This document shows, piece after piece, positions 15,207 to 23,034 of a stretch of DNA of 34,750 bases. A model generated the notes under the pieces. The model saw nothing but the letters and a program-made list of their open reading frames with translations, made no database searches and was not told the origin of the DNA. Each line of letters starts with the position of its first letter. Positions within the stretch are counted from its first letter, which is position 1. The stretch lies in the NCBI GenBank assembly GCA_964637035.1, contig CAZWTU010000010.1, positions 1 through 34,750 on the forward strand. The letters are read 5' to 3'. Origin of the DNA: CAZMMV01 sp964637035 (GTDB lineage: Bacteria > Bacillota > Clostridia > Tissierellales > Tissierellaceae). The position numbers were made by a program, and so were the translations under genes.

Positions 15207-16128
15207 GATGATTGCTACTAGGGATGCTTATGGAGAAACTTTAAAAGAATTAGGAGGAATAAATAAGGATATAGTAGTATTAGATGCTGACCTTTCGGGA
15301 TCTACGAAAACAGCAATGTTTAAAAAAGAATATCCAGATAGATTTTTCAATGTAGGAATAGCAGAACAAAATTTACTAGGAACTGCTGCTGGTCTAGCTG
15401 CCGCAGGAAAAATTCCATTTGCAAGTACTTTTGCTATGTTTGCAACAGGTAGAGCCTTTGAAATAATAAGAAACTCAGTTTGTTATCCAAATTTAAATGT
15501 TAAGATTGCAGCAACTCATGCTGGATTAACTGTGGGAGAAGATGGGGCTACTCATCAAGCTTTAGAAGATATTAGTATAATGAGAAGTCTTCCGAATATG
15601 ATGGTACTTAGTCCTTGTGACGCAGTTGAAACAAGACAATGTATATTAAAAGCTGCAGAACATAATGGACCAGTATATATAAGGTTAGGTAGGGCAAAAG
15701 CACCTGTAATTTTAGATGAAAACTATGAGTTTGAAATAGGAAAGGCAATTGAATTAAAAGCTGGTCAAGATGTAACTATTATTGCTACAGGAGTAATGGT
15801 TGAAAAGGCAATTGCAGCCAGTGAGAGCTTGTTGGAAGAAGGAATAGGGGCAAGGGTCATAAACATGGCTAGCATTAAACCTATTGACCAGGAAATCATT
15901 ATAAAGGCTGCTAAGGAGACTAAGGGTATAGTCACAGTAGAAGAACATAGTATAATAGGAGGGCTAGGCTCAGCAGTTTCAGAAGTTATAGTAGAAAACT
16001 ACCCAACCACTGTTAAGATAATGGGAACTAAGGATGTTTTTGGGGAGTCTGGAAAAGGTCCTGAATTATTAGATAAATATGGACTTAGTGTGGAAAAGAT
16101 AATAGAAAAAGTAAAAGAAATATTATAA
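15199..16128 (+). CDS. transketolase, C-terminal subunit
   Basis: The second half of the split transketolase, 309 residues. DADLSGSTKTAMFKKEYPDRFFNVGIAEQN and GLAAAGKIPFASTFAMFATGRAFE are the Pyr domain with the Glu of AEQN that activates thiamine; residues about 185-309 are the transketolase C domain (GQDVTIIATGVMVEKA, ...EEHSIIGGLGSAVSEV, FGESGKGPELLDKYGL). TTAGGAGG lies just before ATG 15199, inside the end of the first subunit, so translation is coupled. It resembles 1-deoxyxylulose-5-phosphate synthase in its second half, but the separate N-subunit and the lack of DXS-specific parts favour transketolase. A strong terminator begins 3 bases after the stop. Confidence 0.95.
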   Translation: MTKMIATRDAYGETLKELGGINKDIVVLDADLSGSTKTAMFKKEYPDRFFNVGIAEQNLLGTAAGLAAAGKIPFASTFAMFATGRAFEIIRNSVCYPNLNVKIAATHAGLTVGEDGATHQALEDISIMRSLPNMMVLSPCDAVETRQCILKAAEHNGPVYIRLGRAKAPVILDENYEFEIGKAIELKAGQDVTIIATGVMVEKAIAASESLLEEGIGARVINMASIKPIDQEIIIKAAKETKGIVTVEEHSIIGGLGSAVSEVIVENYPTTVKIMGTKDVFGESGKGPELLDKYGLSVEKIIEKVKEIL

Positions 16129-16130
16129 AC

Positions 16131-16170
16131 TATAAAAGGCTCTAAAATTAAAAAATTAGGGCCTTTTATA
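16131..16170 (+). terminator. terminator closing the wall-polymer operon
   Basis: The inverted repeat TATAAAAGGCTCTAA (16131-16145) pairs with TTAGGGCCTTTTATA (16156-16170), with one T-G wobble. The T tract lies within the 3' arm, and no longer T run follows, so strength is uncertain. Symmetry makes it possibly bidirectional. Confidence 0.75.
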
Positions 16171-16237
16171 ATTATATACATAATTCAATGATTTGAAGAA
16201 TATTAATTATATAAGATTAATATTTGGAGGGATTGAA

Positions 16238-16675
16238 TTGAAAAAGATACATATTGTTGCATTAGCTATTATATTAATTGTACTAATTTTAATTGTTCCT
16301 AAGATGTTAAAGGGAAACGAAGGCCAGGTAAAGTATAAGGTAGTTAAAGAAGAGGAGATACCAGAAAAGATTACAGAAATGTTGCCTAAGTATTTGATGG
16401 AAGAAAGAGCATTAACATGTAAATATAGGGATGATATATACGTTGTAGTCACAAGAGGAGAAAAAAGCACTAAGGGATTCTTAGTGGAAATAAATGAGAT
16501 AATAAAAGAAAATTATACAAAGGATGTATATGACTTAATAGTTTATGCAAAATTTACAGATCCAGATGTAGGTGAAATTGTTGAACAAGAATATGATTAT
16601 CCATATGTAGTGGTTAGAACAAATTTAAAATCCATGCCTGAAGAAGTACATCTAGATGTTGAATACAAAGAATAA
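16238..16675 (+). CDS. small membrane-anchored protein with PrcB_C-like domain
   Basis: The likely start is TTG 16238 (145 residues), 6 bases after GGAGGG; an upstream ATG (16193) in the same frame lacks a ribosome site. Residues 4-22 are one membrane helix (IHIVALAIILIVLILIVP), so the rest is probably external. The outer domain carries YVVVTRGEKSTKGFLVEINEI (middle about 89-109 in the short form) and a final DYPYVVVRTNL, which resembles PrcB_C (protease complex subunit PrcB, seen next to the protease PrtP in oral Treponema). No catalytic residues are expected. Its function is unknown. It is monocistronic, between the transketolase terminator and its own terminator at 16693. Confidence 0.75.
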   Translation: MKKIHIVALAIILIVLILIVPKMLKGNEGQVKYKVVKEEEIPEKITEMLPKYLMEERALTCKYRDDIYVVVTRGEKSTKGFLVEINEIIKENYTKDVYDLIVYAKFTDPDVGEIVEQEYDYPYVVVRTNLKSMPEEVHLDVEYKE

Positions 16676-16692
16676 ACCCTATTGCTGATATG

Positions 16693-16757
16693 ATACTTCC
16701 AAAATAGACAGTCTAATTAATTAAAATTAGATTATCTACTAGGAGGTATTTTTTTTT
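16693..16757 (+). terminator. long imperfect hairpin terminator
   Basis: ATACTTCC (16693-16700) pairs with GGAGGTAT (16742-16749), then TAGA with TCTA and AGTCTAATT with AATTAGATT inside, with a small bulge and one mismatch; eight T follow (16750-16757). Large for a plain terminator, it could also be a regulatory structure, although its own ribosome-like GGAGG lies in the stem with no good start nearby. Confidence 0.7.
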
Positions 16758-16788
16758 GGGAAGAATATAAAGATAATTCATAAAAGCA

Positions 16789-16817
16789 TTGCTAAGTTAT
16801 GGACAATCTTCTATAAT
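16789..16817 (+). promoter_or_regulatory. promoter for the EamA transporter gene
   Basis: TTGCTA (16789-16794), 17 bases, TATAAT (16812-16817). It leaves a leader of about 125 bases, very AT-rich, before the transporter gene. I see no clear riboswitch in that leader. Confidence 0.65.
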
Positions 16818-16948
16818 AATAGTGGAAACCAAAACAGCATAAATTAAACACATAAAATAAATTTAAATTAAATTATATTATAATATATTCTTATGTTTTA
16901 AATTGCTTAAGTAGGGTTCTAATAATAAATGAAATGGAGATTAAACCT

Positions 16949-17899
16949 ATGCATAAAAAACATACAGGATTCTTAGCTGTGATTATTTCAGGAATTGTAT
17001 TTGGGTGTATGCCTCTTATGGCAAAAATTGTTTTTAAAAATGGTGGGAATCCTATTAACTTAGCGTTTTGGAGGTTTTTTATTAGTATTTTTCCACTTTA
17101 CATAATTGTTAAAAGAAATAAGAATGTTTCGTTAAAACTAACTAAAAGAGAAATTAAACAAATAATTTTATTAGGAAGTGTAGGATATTCTGGTACTGCT
17201 GTCTTGATTTATTTATCCTATAATTATATTTCATCTGGAATGGCAACTACTTTACACTTTGTATATCCTATACTTGTCATTATTGGTTGTGGATTGTTTT
17301 ATAAAGAAAAGATCAGTAAAACTAAAGTTATAAGTGTAATTTTATGTAGTTTAGGTATTATAATGCTTTATGATGGGAACGCTTCGGGAAATATGCTGGG
17401 TGCACTTTTAGCATTTGGATCTGGACTTACATATGCTTTTTATGTAATATACATAGATAAATCTGGGCTTAAACTTATAAATCCGATTAAATTAACTTTA
17501 TATATGTCAATAGTTGGTTCCATTGTAATGTTAGGATTCAGTATTGCCACAGGGCAATTTACTATGAACATTCTTCCCATGGGCTGGTTGTTTACTATCA
17601 TCTTATCTATTGTTATTTCCTTGGGAGCCGTTACTCTGTTAAGCGTGGGAATCAAACTTGTAGGAGCACAAAATGCCTCAATACTCAGCACCCTTGAGCC
17701 AATAACATCAGTTATAATAGGAGTACTTGTTTTTGGGGAAGAATTAACCTTAAGGGGAGTTTTAGCGTGTTTGTTCATTATAGCTTCTGTTGTTCTAATA
17801 TCAGTTTTTGACAATGTAAATAAAACAGAAACAAAGGGAGATCAAGAGCAAATAAAAGAAGGTATACTGTATAATAATACATCTGTAAATGAAATATAA
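16949..17899 (+). CDS. EamA/DMT family transporter
   Basis: About ten membrane segments arranged as two EamA repeats (residues 5-137 and 147-280 in this numbering), the drug/metabolite transporter design that exports small molecules or amino acids by exchange or proton coupling. Repeat signals include the conserved Pro-rich helix LHFVYPILVIIGCGLFYKEKIS in repeat one and ILSTLEPITSVIIGVLVFGEELTLRGVLA in repeat two. The last 35 residues are charged and cytosolic. ATG 16949 has GGAGA 9 bases upstream, so I prefer it; ATG 16934 (5 residues more) has no ribosome site. The substrate cannot be told. It has its own promoter, and lon follows by 48 bases, so the two may share a transcript. Confidence 0.85.
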   Translation: MHKKHTGFLAVIISGIVFGCMPLMAKIVFKNGGNPINLAFWRFFISIFPLYIIVKRNKNVSLKLTKREIKQIILLGSVGYSGTAVLIYLSYNYISSGMATTLHFVYPILVIIGCGLFYKEKISKTKVISVILCSLGIIMLYDGNASGNMLGALLAFGSGLTYAFYVIYIDKSGLKLINPIKLTLYMSIVGSIVMLGFSIATGQFTMNILPMGWLFTIILSIVISLGAVTLLSVGIKLVGAQNASILSTLEPITSVIIGVLVFGEELTLRGVLACLFIIASVVLISVFDNVNKTETKGDQEQIKEGILYNNTSVNEI

Positions 17900-17947
17900 A
17901 GCTAAAATATAGTATATAATATAAGTATTCATTTAGGAGGTGTTTTT

Positions 17948-20338
17948 GTGCTAGAAAAATATAAAGTCCCTACTGAACTACTGACAAGCATATGTGATCC
18001 AAACATATTTCCCTATGAGACTACTAAAGACATAAAAGTAGATAGAGAATTAATAGGGCAAGACAGGGCTATGGAAGCTTTAAAATATGGACTGTCTATG
18101 AAAGCAAAGGGTTACAATATATATGTATCAGGCTTATCAGGTACAGGTAAAAATTCATATTCTTATATAATGGCCAAGGAATTTGCTAAAAAGAAAAATA
18201 CCCCAAAAGATTGGTGCTATGTATATAACTTTAATAAACCTAATAGTCCAAGGGCTATTAGTATAAATCCTGGTCAGGGAAGAAATTTCAAGGATGAAAT
18301 TGAAGAGGCTATAAAAAAGATAGTAGAGGAAATACCTAAGGCTATTGCATCCAAGGATTATGAAGATAATAAAAATAAGATATTTATTTCAAATAAAAAA
18401 ATAGCAGCAGATATATTAGAAGAATTAAATGAGTTTTCCAGTAAATATAATTTTCAGTTTAAACATACTGAAAAAGGCCTTATGACTATACCTTTAGCTA
18501 ATGGTAAACCCATGACCGATAAAGAATTGGAAAAGTTATCAGAGGAAGAGATGGAAAAACTAGCTAGCACCTCAGTTGAGTTGACCCATAAATCCTATGA
18601 TTATATTAAAAGAATAAAAGACGTTGAAATCAAACTTTTAGAAGAGCTAAAGAAACTTAAAGAAGAAACTGTTTCCTTAACAACTACAAATTTTATTGGC
18701 CATATCCAGGTTAAGTATAGGGACAATAAAAATATAAGTCTGTTTTTACAGGAAATGAAAACAGATATTGTAGGGAATTATGAAATGTTTATAGATACAA
18801 ATAAAGAAGAAAATTATATAGAGGCAATTTTTTCAAACAAAAACAGTAAAGAGAGTTTTTTAAAAAGGTATCATATTAATCTTTTTGTTGATAATAGCGA
18901 CACTAAGGGTGGCCCAATAATAAGAGAAATGAATCCAAATTATTATAATTTATTTGGAAAAATTGAGTATGCTAATGAATTAGGAGTGGCTAAAACAGAT
19001 CATACTAGAATAAAATCTGGATCCTTACATGAGGCAAATGGGGGATATATAATAATTCAGGCAAGGGATATTCTTCAGGACCAACAATCATGGCTAGCTT
19101 TAAAAAGATCATTAAGTACAGGAAAATTAAAGATTGAAAATCTAATGGGACTTAACATAGCATCTGAAACCCTAAACCCAGAAGCAATACCCCTAGAAAT
19201 CAAAATTATAATAATTGGTGATAACTATATTTATCACACACTATACAACTATGATGATGAATTTAAAAAACTATTTAAAATAAGGGCAGACTTTGATACA
19301 GAAATGGAAAGAAATAGAGAAAATATATTAAAGATTGGTTCCTTTGTTGTATATCAAAGTAAAAAGGAAAAATTATTGCCTTTTGATAAAGGAGCATTGG
19401 GGAGAATCATAGATTTAAGTACCAGGATAGCAGAAGATAAGCATAAACTTACGGCTAGGTTCAATGAATTGGTAGAAATATTGTATGAAGCCGATGGTTG
19501 GGCTAGTAGTGAGGGTAAGGTTATTGTAAGTAAAGAAGATATTGAAAAAGCAATTAAGAAAAAACAATATAGAAATAATATTTATGAAGAAAAAATATTA
19601 GAGCTAATAAAGGATGAAACCCTTATAATAGATACCCAAGGTGAGAAAATAGGGGAAATCAATGGTTTATCTGTAATTGATTTAGGTCAACATGCTTTTG
19701 GTAGACCTAGCAAGATTACTGCCAATACCTATTTTGGTAAGGACGGAATTATTAATATAGAAAAAGAAGTAGAACAAAGTGGAAGTATTCATGATAAAGG
19801 GGTTCTTATATTAAGTGGATATTTAGGAGAAAGATATGCTCAAGATATCCAATTATCACTTACAGCAAGTATAACTTTTGAACAATCCTATGATGGGATT
19901 GATGGAGATAGTGCCTCTAGTACAGAGCTTTATGCCTTGTTATCAAGTTTAGGTGAATTACCTATAAAACAAGGTATTGCAGTTACAGGCTCTGTAAACC
20001 AAAAAGGCATGGTTCAACCAATTGGAGGAGTAAATGAAAAAATAGAAGGATATTATAATATTTGTAAAATCAAAGGTTTTAAGGGTGGGGAAGGAGTTAT
20101 TATACCCAGAAAAAATATTGATAATTTGTTGTTAATGGAAGAAGTAATAGAGGCGGTTAAAGAAAAGATATTTACCATATATGCAGTAGATACAATTGAT
20201 GAGGGAATGGAAGTTTTGACAGGATTAAGGGCTGGGGAAATAGATGAAGACGGCCTATATGAAGAAAACACTATAAATCGAAAGGTACAAGATAAATTAA
20301 ATTATTACGCCATGATAAATGAGGAATTAGGAGAATAA
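17948..20338 (+). CDS. Lon-related AAA+ protease (S16, YcbZ-like)
   Basis: A 796-residue protein of the Lon-like group typified by E. coli YcbZ: an AAA domain (GLSGTGKNS, residues 62-70, Lys68), a long helical insert (about 100-250) that replaces a normal AAA segment, the ANGGYIIIQARDIL element after 355, and a C-terminal Lon protease domain. The catalytic dyad is Ser655 in GDSASST and Lys698 in PIGGVNEKIEG, 43 residues apart, as in E. coli Lon. The P-loop has Asn after the Lys where Thr or Ser is usual, so ATP turnover may be weak. Start GTG 17948 has AGGAGGTG at 17935-17942. It likely degrades damaged or specific proteins, but substrates are unknown. A shared terminator separates it from the converging next gene. 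Confidence 0.92.
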   Translation: MLEKYKVPTELLTSICDPNIFPYETTKDIKVDRELIGQDRAMEALKYGLSMKAKGYNIYVSGLSGTGKNSYSYIMAKEFAKKKNTPKDWCYVYNFNKPNSPRAISINPGQGRNFKDEIEEAIKKIVEEIPKAIASKDYEDNKNKIFISNKKIAADILEELNEFSSKYNFQFKHTEKGLMTIPLANGKPMTDKELEKLSEEEMEKLASTSVELTHKSYDYIKRIKDVEIKLLEELKKLKEETVSLTTTNFIGHIQVKYRDNKNISLFLQEMKTDIVGNYEMFIDTNKEENYIEAIFSNKNSKESFLKRYHINLFVDNSDTKGGPIIREMNPNYYNLFGKIEYANELGVAKTDHTRIKSGSLHEANGGYIIIQARDILQDQQSWLALKRSLSTGKLKIENLMGLNIASETLNPEAIPLEIKIIIIGDNYIYHTLYNYDDEFKKLFKIRADFDTEMERNRENILKIGSFVVYQSKKEKLLPFDKGALGRIIDLSTRIAEDKHKLTARFNELVEILYEADGWASSEGKVIVSKEDIEKAIKKKQYRNNIYEEKILELIKDETLIIDTQGEKIGEINGLSVIDLGQHAFGRPSKITANTYFGKDGIINIEKEVEQSGSIHDKGVLILSGYLGERYAQDIQLSLTASITFEQSYDGIDGDSASSTELYALLSSLGELPIKQGIAVTGSVNQKGMVQPIGGVNEKIEGYYNICKIKGFKGGEGVIIPRKNIDNLLLMEEVIEAVKEKIFTIYAVDTIDEGMEVLTGLRAGEIDEDGLYEENTINRKVQDKLNYYAMINEELGE

Positions 20339-20377
20339 AATAATCCCTAATAAGTTTTTACTTATTAGGGAATTATT
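20339..20377. terminator. bidirectional terminator between lon and the F420-ligase gene
   Basis: AATAATCCCTAATAAG (20339-20354) pairs with CTTATTAGGG-A-ATTATT (20361-20377), with one bulged A. The stem serves both converging genes and its right arm overlaps the stop codon of the minus-strand gene. Confidence 0.8.
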
Positions 20378-21560
20378 ATTCTGTAGCATAATTATCAAAA
20401 TAGCCTTGGATATATACAATAGGAGTGCCTTTATCACCACTACCACTTACTAAGTCACAAAGGCTGCCTAGTAAGTCCGTTATCTTTCGTGGAGTAGTAC
20501 CCAAAGAGTCAGATTGACCTACCATATCATCATCCTTAGCATTTATCTTGTTCCTAACGGCTTCAATGACCTCTTCTCCTTTTAAATCACTTAGTTCTGT
20601 GTCTACTAAATACTTTAATTTTAATTCATTTGGAGTTCCCTCTAGACCAGAAGTATATCCAGGGGAAACAACTGGATCAGCCAGTTCCCAAATCTTACCT
20701 ACAGGGTCTTTAAATGCACCGTCGCCATAAATCATAACCTCAACATCTTTTCCAGTTCTGACCTTTATTTCCTCCTTAACCTTTTCAACAAATATCTGTG
20801 AATCTCTAGGAAATAGTTTTAATTCATCTTCAGTAGCTAGGTTTGAACCAAGAAGTCCATATTCCGGATTGTAACCAGAATTGTTTATAGGTGAATTCAG
20901 AATATCCTCTAAACCATATACAATATTTGCTCCGGCTTCCTTAAATGTTTTTTCTAGTTTTTTCCTATCGTGAACATTTGCAACTAAAATATCCTTGGTA
21001 TAATCCAAAATAGTTCTAGGGTTATTAGAAAATATAATTTCAATGTTTTCTTTGCCAATTTCCTTATAATATTTTACATAATCAACACCAGTAAAAGGAT
21101 GTGTAACTTCTTGACCAAATAATCTCCTATAATCAGCTTCGGTTAAAACGTCTGAATAGGGATTAATATTTAAGCTTTCCATTTTATCTATATCCATTAG
21201 ACGGTTTCCTACTTCATCTGAAGGATAAGATAGAAGCAATACTACCTTTCTGCCACTTTCAATAATACCCCTAAGTATAATAGAAAACCGATTTCTACTT
21301 AATATAGGAAAAATTAAGCCTATAGTTGAAGGAAACTTAGTTTCAATGTCCTCTGAAATCGATTGTATATTTGCATAATTTCCCTGAGCCCTTGCAAGCA
21401 AGGATTCAGTTATACCTAAAATATCTTTATTGTTTATTTTATAATTTTCTGCTTTTGCTGATTCTAATAAAGAGTCAACAACAATACTAACTAAATCATC
21501 ACCGCTTTTAATAATAGGGGTTCTAATTCCCCTTGCTGTAGTACCTACGGTTCTAACCAT
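20376..21560 (-). CDS. coenzyme F420-0:L-glutamate ligase family protein (CofE-like)
   Basis: A 394-residue protein with the F420 gamma-glutamyl ligase fold. ARGIRTPIIKSGDDLVSIVVDSL is the opening of this family, followed by ILGITESLLARAQGNY and a C-terminal GTTPRKITDLLGSLCDLVSGSGDKGTP. Archaeal CofE (about 250 residues) adds glutamates to F420-0 using GTP. This version is about 140 residues longer, with the extra part in the middle (about 110-260). Clostridia are not known to make F420, so the substrate is probably different; similar proteins occur in several anaerobic Firmicutes, and their role is unknown. Start ATG 21560 has AGGAGGT 9 bases upstream; a TATAAT on the minus strand 50 bases before it is a candidate -10 box. 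It lies 77 bases after fthC and may be co-transcribed, which might hint at folate-like gamma-glutamylation, but that is a guess. Confidence 0.85.
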   Translation of the reverse strand: MVRTVGTTARGIRTPIIKSGDDLVSIVVDSLLESAKAENYKINNKDILGITESLLARAQGNYANIQSISEDIETKFPSTIGLIFPILSRNRFSIILRGIIESGRKVVLLLSYPSDEVGNRLMDIDKMESLNINPYSDVLTEADYRRLFGQEVTHPFTGVDYVKYYKEIGKENIEIIFSNNPRTILDYTKDILVANVHDRKKLEKTFKEAGANIVYGLEDILNSPINNSGYNPEYGLLGSNLATEDELKLFPRDSQIFVEKVKEEIKVRTGKDVEVMIYGDGAFKDPVGKIWELADPVVSPGYTSGLEGTPNELKLKYLVDTELSDLKGEEVIEAVRNKINAKDDDMVGQSDSLGTTPRKITDLLGSLCDLVSGSGDKGTPIVYIQGYFDNYATE

Positions 21561-21637
21561 ACGTATACCTCCTAATACAAAATTAAAATACCTTATATAT
21601 TATACCATTAAAATATAAAATTGAAAGCTAGTGCATC

Positions 21638-22207
21638 TTATTTTATTTCTACCAATCCCTTTTCAGTTAAAATATAGTCAACAGGGATATCATATTGATC
21701 TGTAGGGACCCTTTCTTTCACCTGTAAATCAAATCCAATCCCTATTTTAGGGACATTAGGATTTAATTTAGATAAAAACCTATCATAATATCCTCCACCA
21801 TAACCTACCCTATAGCCATCTTTTGCAAAGATTAGCCCAGGAACTAAAACTAGGTCAATAGTACTAGGGTCTATATACCTTAAGTATTCCTTCTTAGGTG
21901 TAAGTATGTTATAGTGACCAATTTCTAGCTCTGAATAATCCAATAGCTTTGAAATCCTTAATTCTTTAGTTTCTGGTACAGTAATGGGTATAACTATGTC
22001 TTTTCCCAATTCTATAGAGTCTTCAATAATATAACGAGTATTAATTTCACTTCCAAAGTTTATAAAGGCCATGATAGTTTCAGCATTTTTATAAAAATTT
22101 GTTTCATATAATAAATTTGCTATGGTTTTACTATAGATATTTCGTTCATCAATGGATAATTTTGATCTTTTTTTCAACATTTCCTTCCTTAAAGAACTTT
22201 TATTCAA
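21638..22207 (-). CDS. 5-formyltetrahydrofolate cyclo-ligase
   Basis: ATP-dependent enzyme (MTHFS, YgfA/FthC) that turns 5-formyl-THF into 5,10-methenyl-THF. Length 189 residues is typical. The N-terminal KSSLRKEMLKKRSKL and the C-terminal GYRVGYGGGYYDRFLSKL (nucleotide-binding glycine loop) and VPTDQYDIPVDYILTE are family signatures. I choose TTG 22207 as the start: AGAGGTGA lies 5 bases upstream, whereas GTG 22216 is inside that ribosome site. It is transcribed divergently from ftsE from the promoter at 22247-22275. Confidence 0.93.
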   Translation of the reverse strand: MNKSSLRKEMLKKRSKLSIDERNIYSKTIANLLYETNFYKNAETIMAFINFGSEINTRYIIEDSIELGKDIVIPITVPETKELRISKLLDYSELEIGHYNILTPKKEYLRYIDPSTIDLVLVPGLIFAKDGYRVGYGGGYYDRFLSKLNPNVPKIGIGFDLQVKERVPTDQYDIPVDYILTEKGLVEIK

Positions 22208-22246
22208 ATAAATCACCTCTTATGGTTTATTTATCTCACATTTTAT

Positions 22247-22275
22247 ATTATAATATACAATAAGGATAAAGTAAA
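22247..22275 (-). promoter_or_regulatory. promoter for the folate cyclo-ligase gene
   Basis: Minus strand: TTTACT (22275-22270), 17 bases, TATAAT (22252-22247). The same AT block holds TATAAT on the plus strand at 22249-22254, with only a weak -35 (TTTATT, 22226-22231), so overlapping divergent promoters for ftsE are possible. Confidence 0.6.
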
Positions 22276-22347
22276 AGAATATTGGAAAATAATAGAACTT
22301 TACTAGAGGATAGATATATTATAACATAACAAAAGAGGTGAAATATA

Positions 22348-23034
22348 TTGATTGACTTTATAAATGTAAGTAAGGAATATAATAATCATGTAAAAGCATT
22401 ATCAAATGTTAGTTTAAATATACATAAGGGTGAATTTGTATTTTTAGTTGGGTCCAGTGGAGCTGGCAAATCTACATTGATAAAACTTCTGCTTAAGGAA
22501 GAAAACCCAACAGATGGTAAAATCAAGTTAAATAAAGTAGATATTACAAATGTAAGAAATAGAAAGATACCCATCATTAGAAGGGAAATGGGGGTAGTTT
22601 TCCAAGACTTTAGACTATTGCCAAATAAGAAGGTTTATGAAAACATAGCATTTGCCATGGAGATAGTAGGGGCACATCCTAAAGAAATAAGGAGAAGGGT
22701 ACCTATGGTATTAAGCATGGTGGACCTAAGTAGGAGGGCTTCCAATTACCCAGACCAACTATCTGGGGGGGAACTACAAAGAGTATCTATTGCCAGAGCA
22801 ATAATTAATAATCCACCTGTTTTAATAGCGGACGAGCCTACTGGAAATCTAGATCCAGAAACTGCTTGGGAAATTATGAGGGTTTTGTCTGATATTAATG
22901 GAAGGGGTACAACAGTACTTATGGCCACCCATGCCAAAGACATAGTAGATAGTATGAAGAAAAGGGTTATAGAAATTCATAATGGGAAGATAGTCAGAGA
23001 TGAACAGAAGGGTGGATACATAGATGAAACTTAG
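22348..23034 (+). CDS. ftsE: cell-division ABC ATPase FtsE
   Basis: ATPase of the FtsEX complex that drives a peptidoglycan hydrolase outside the cell. All ABC motifs are intact: Walker A GSSGAGKST (35-43), Q-loop FQD (85-87), signature LSGGE (138-142), Walker B VLIADE (158-163), H-loop THA. The 228 residues are standard; FtsE-specific KVYENIAFAMEIVG is present. Start is TTG 22348, with GAGGTG at 22335-22340. It overlaps ftsX by 11 bases. The complex would regulate the M23 enzyme encoded next, by analogy with EnvC or CwlO systems. Confidence 0.97.
   Translation: MIDFINVSKEYNNHVKALSNVSLNIHKGEFVFLVGSSGAGKSTLIKLLLKEENPTDGKIKLNKVDITNVRNRKIPIIRREMGVVFQDFRLLPNKKVYENIAFAMEIVGAHPKEIRRRVPMVLSMVDLSRRASNYPDQLSGGELQRVSIARAIINNPPVLIADEPTGNLDPETAWEIMRVLSDINGRGTTVLMATHAKDIVDSMKKRVIEIHNGKIVRDEQKGGYIDET

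Noticed and set aside
15199..16128. 1-deoxyxylulose-5-phosphate synthase
   Set aside because: The C-terminal half is similar, but the partner gene encodes a transketolase N-subunit and both together have the split-transketolase layout.
17440..17814. 124-residue minus-strand frame opposite the EamA gene
   Set aside because: It mirrors membrane-helix codons of the transporter and has no ribosome site or recognisable motif.
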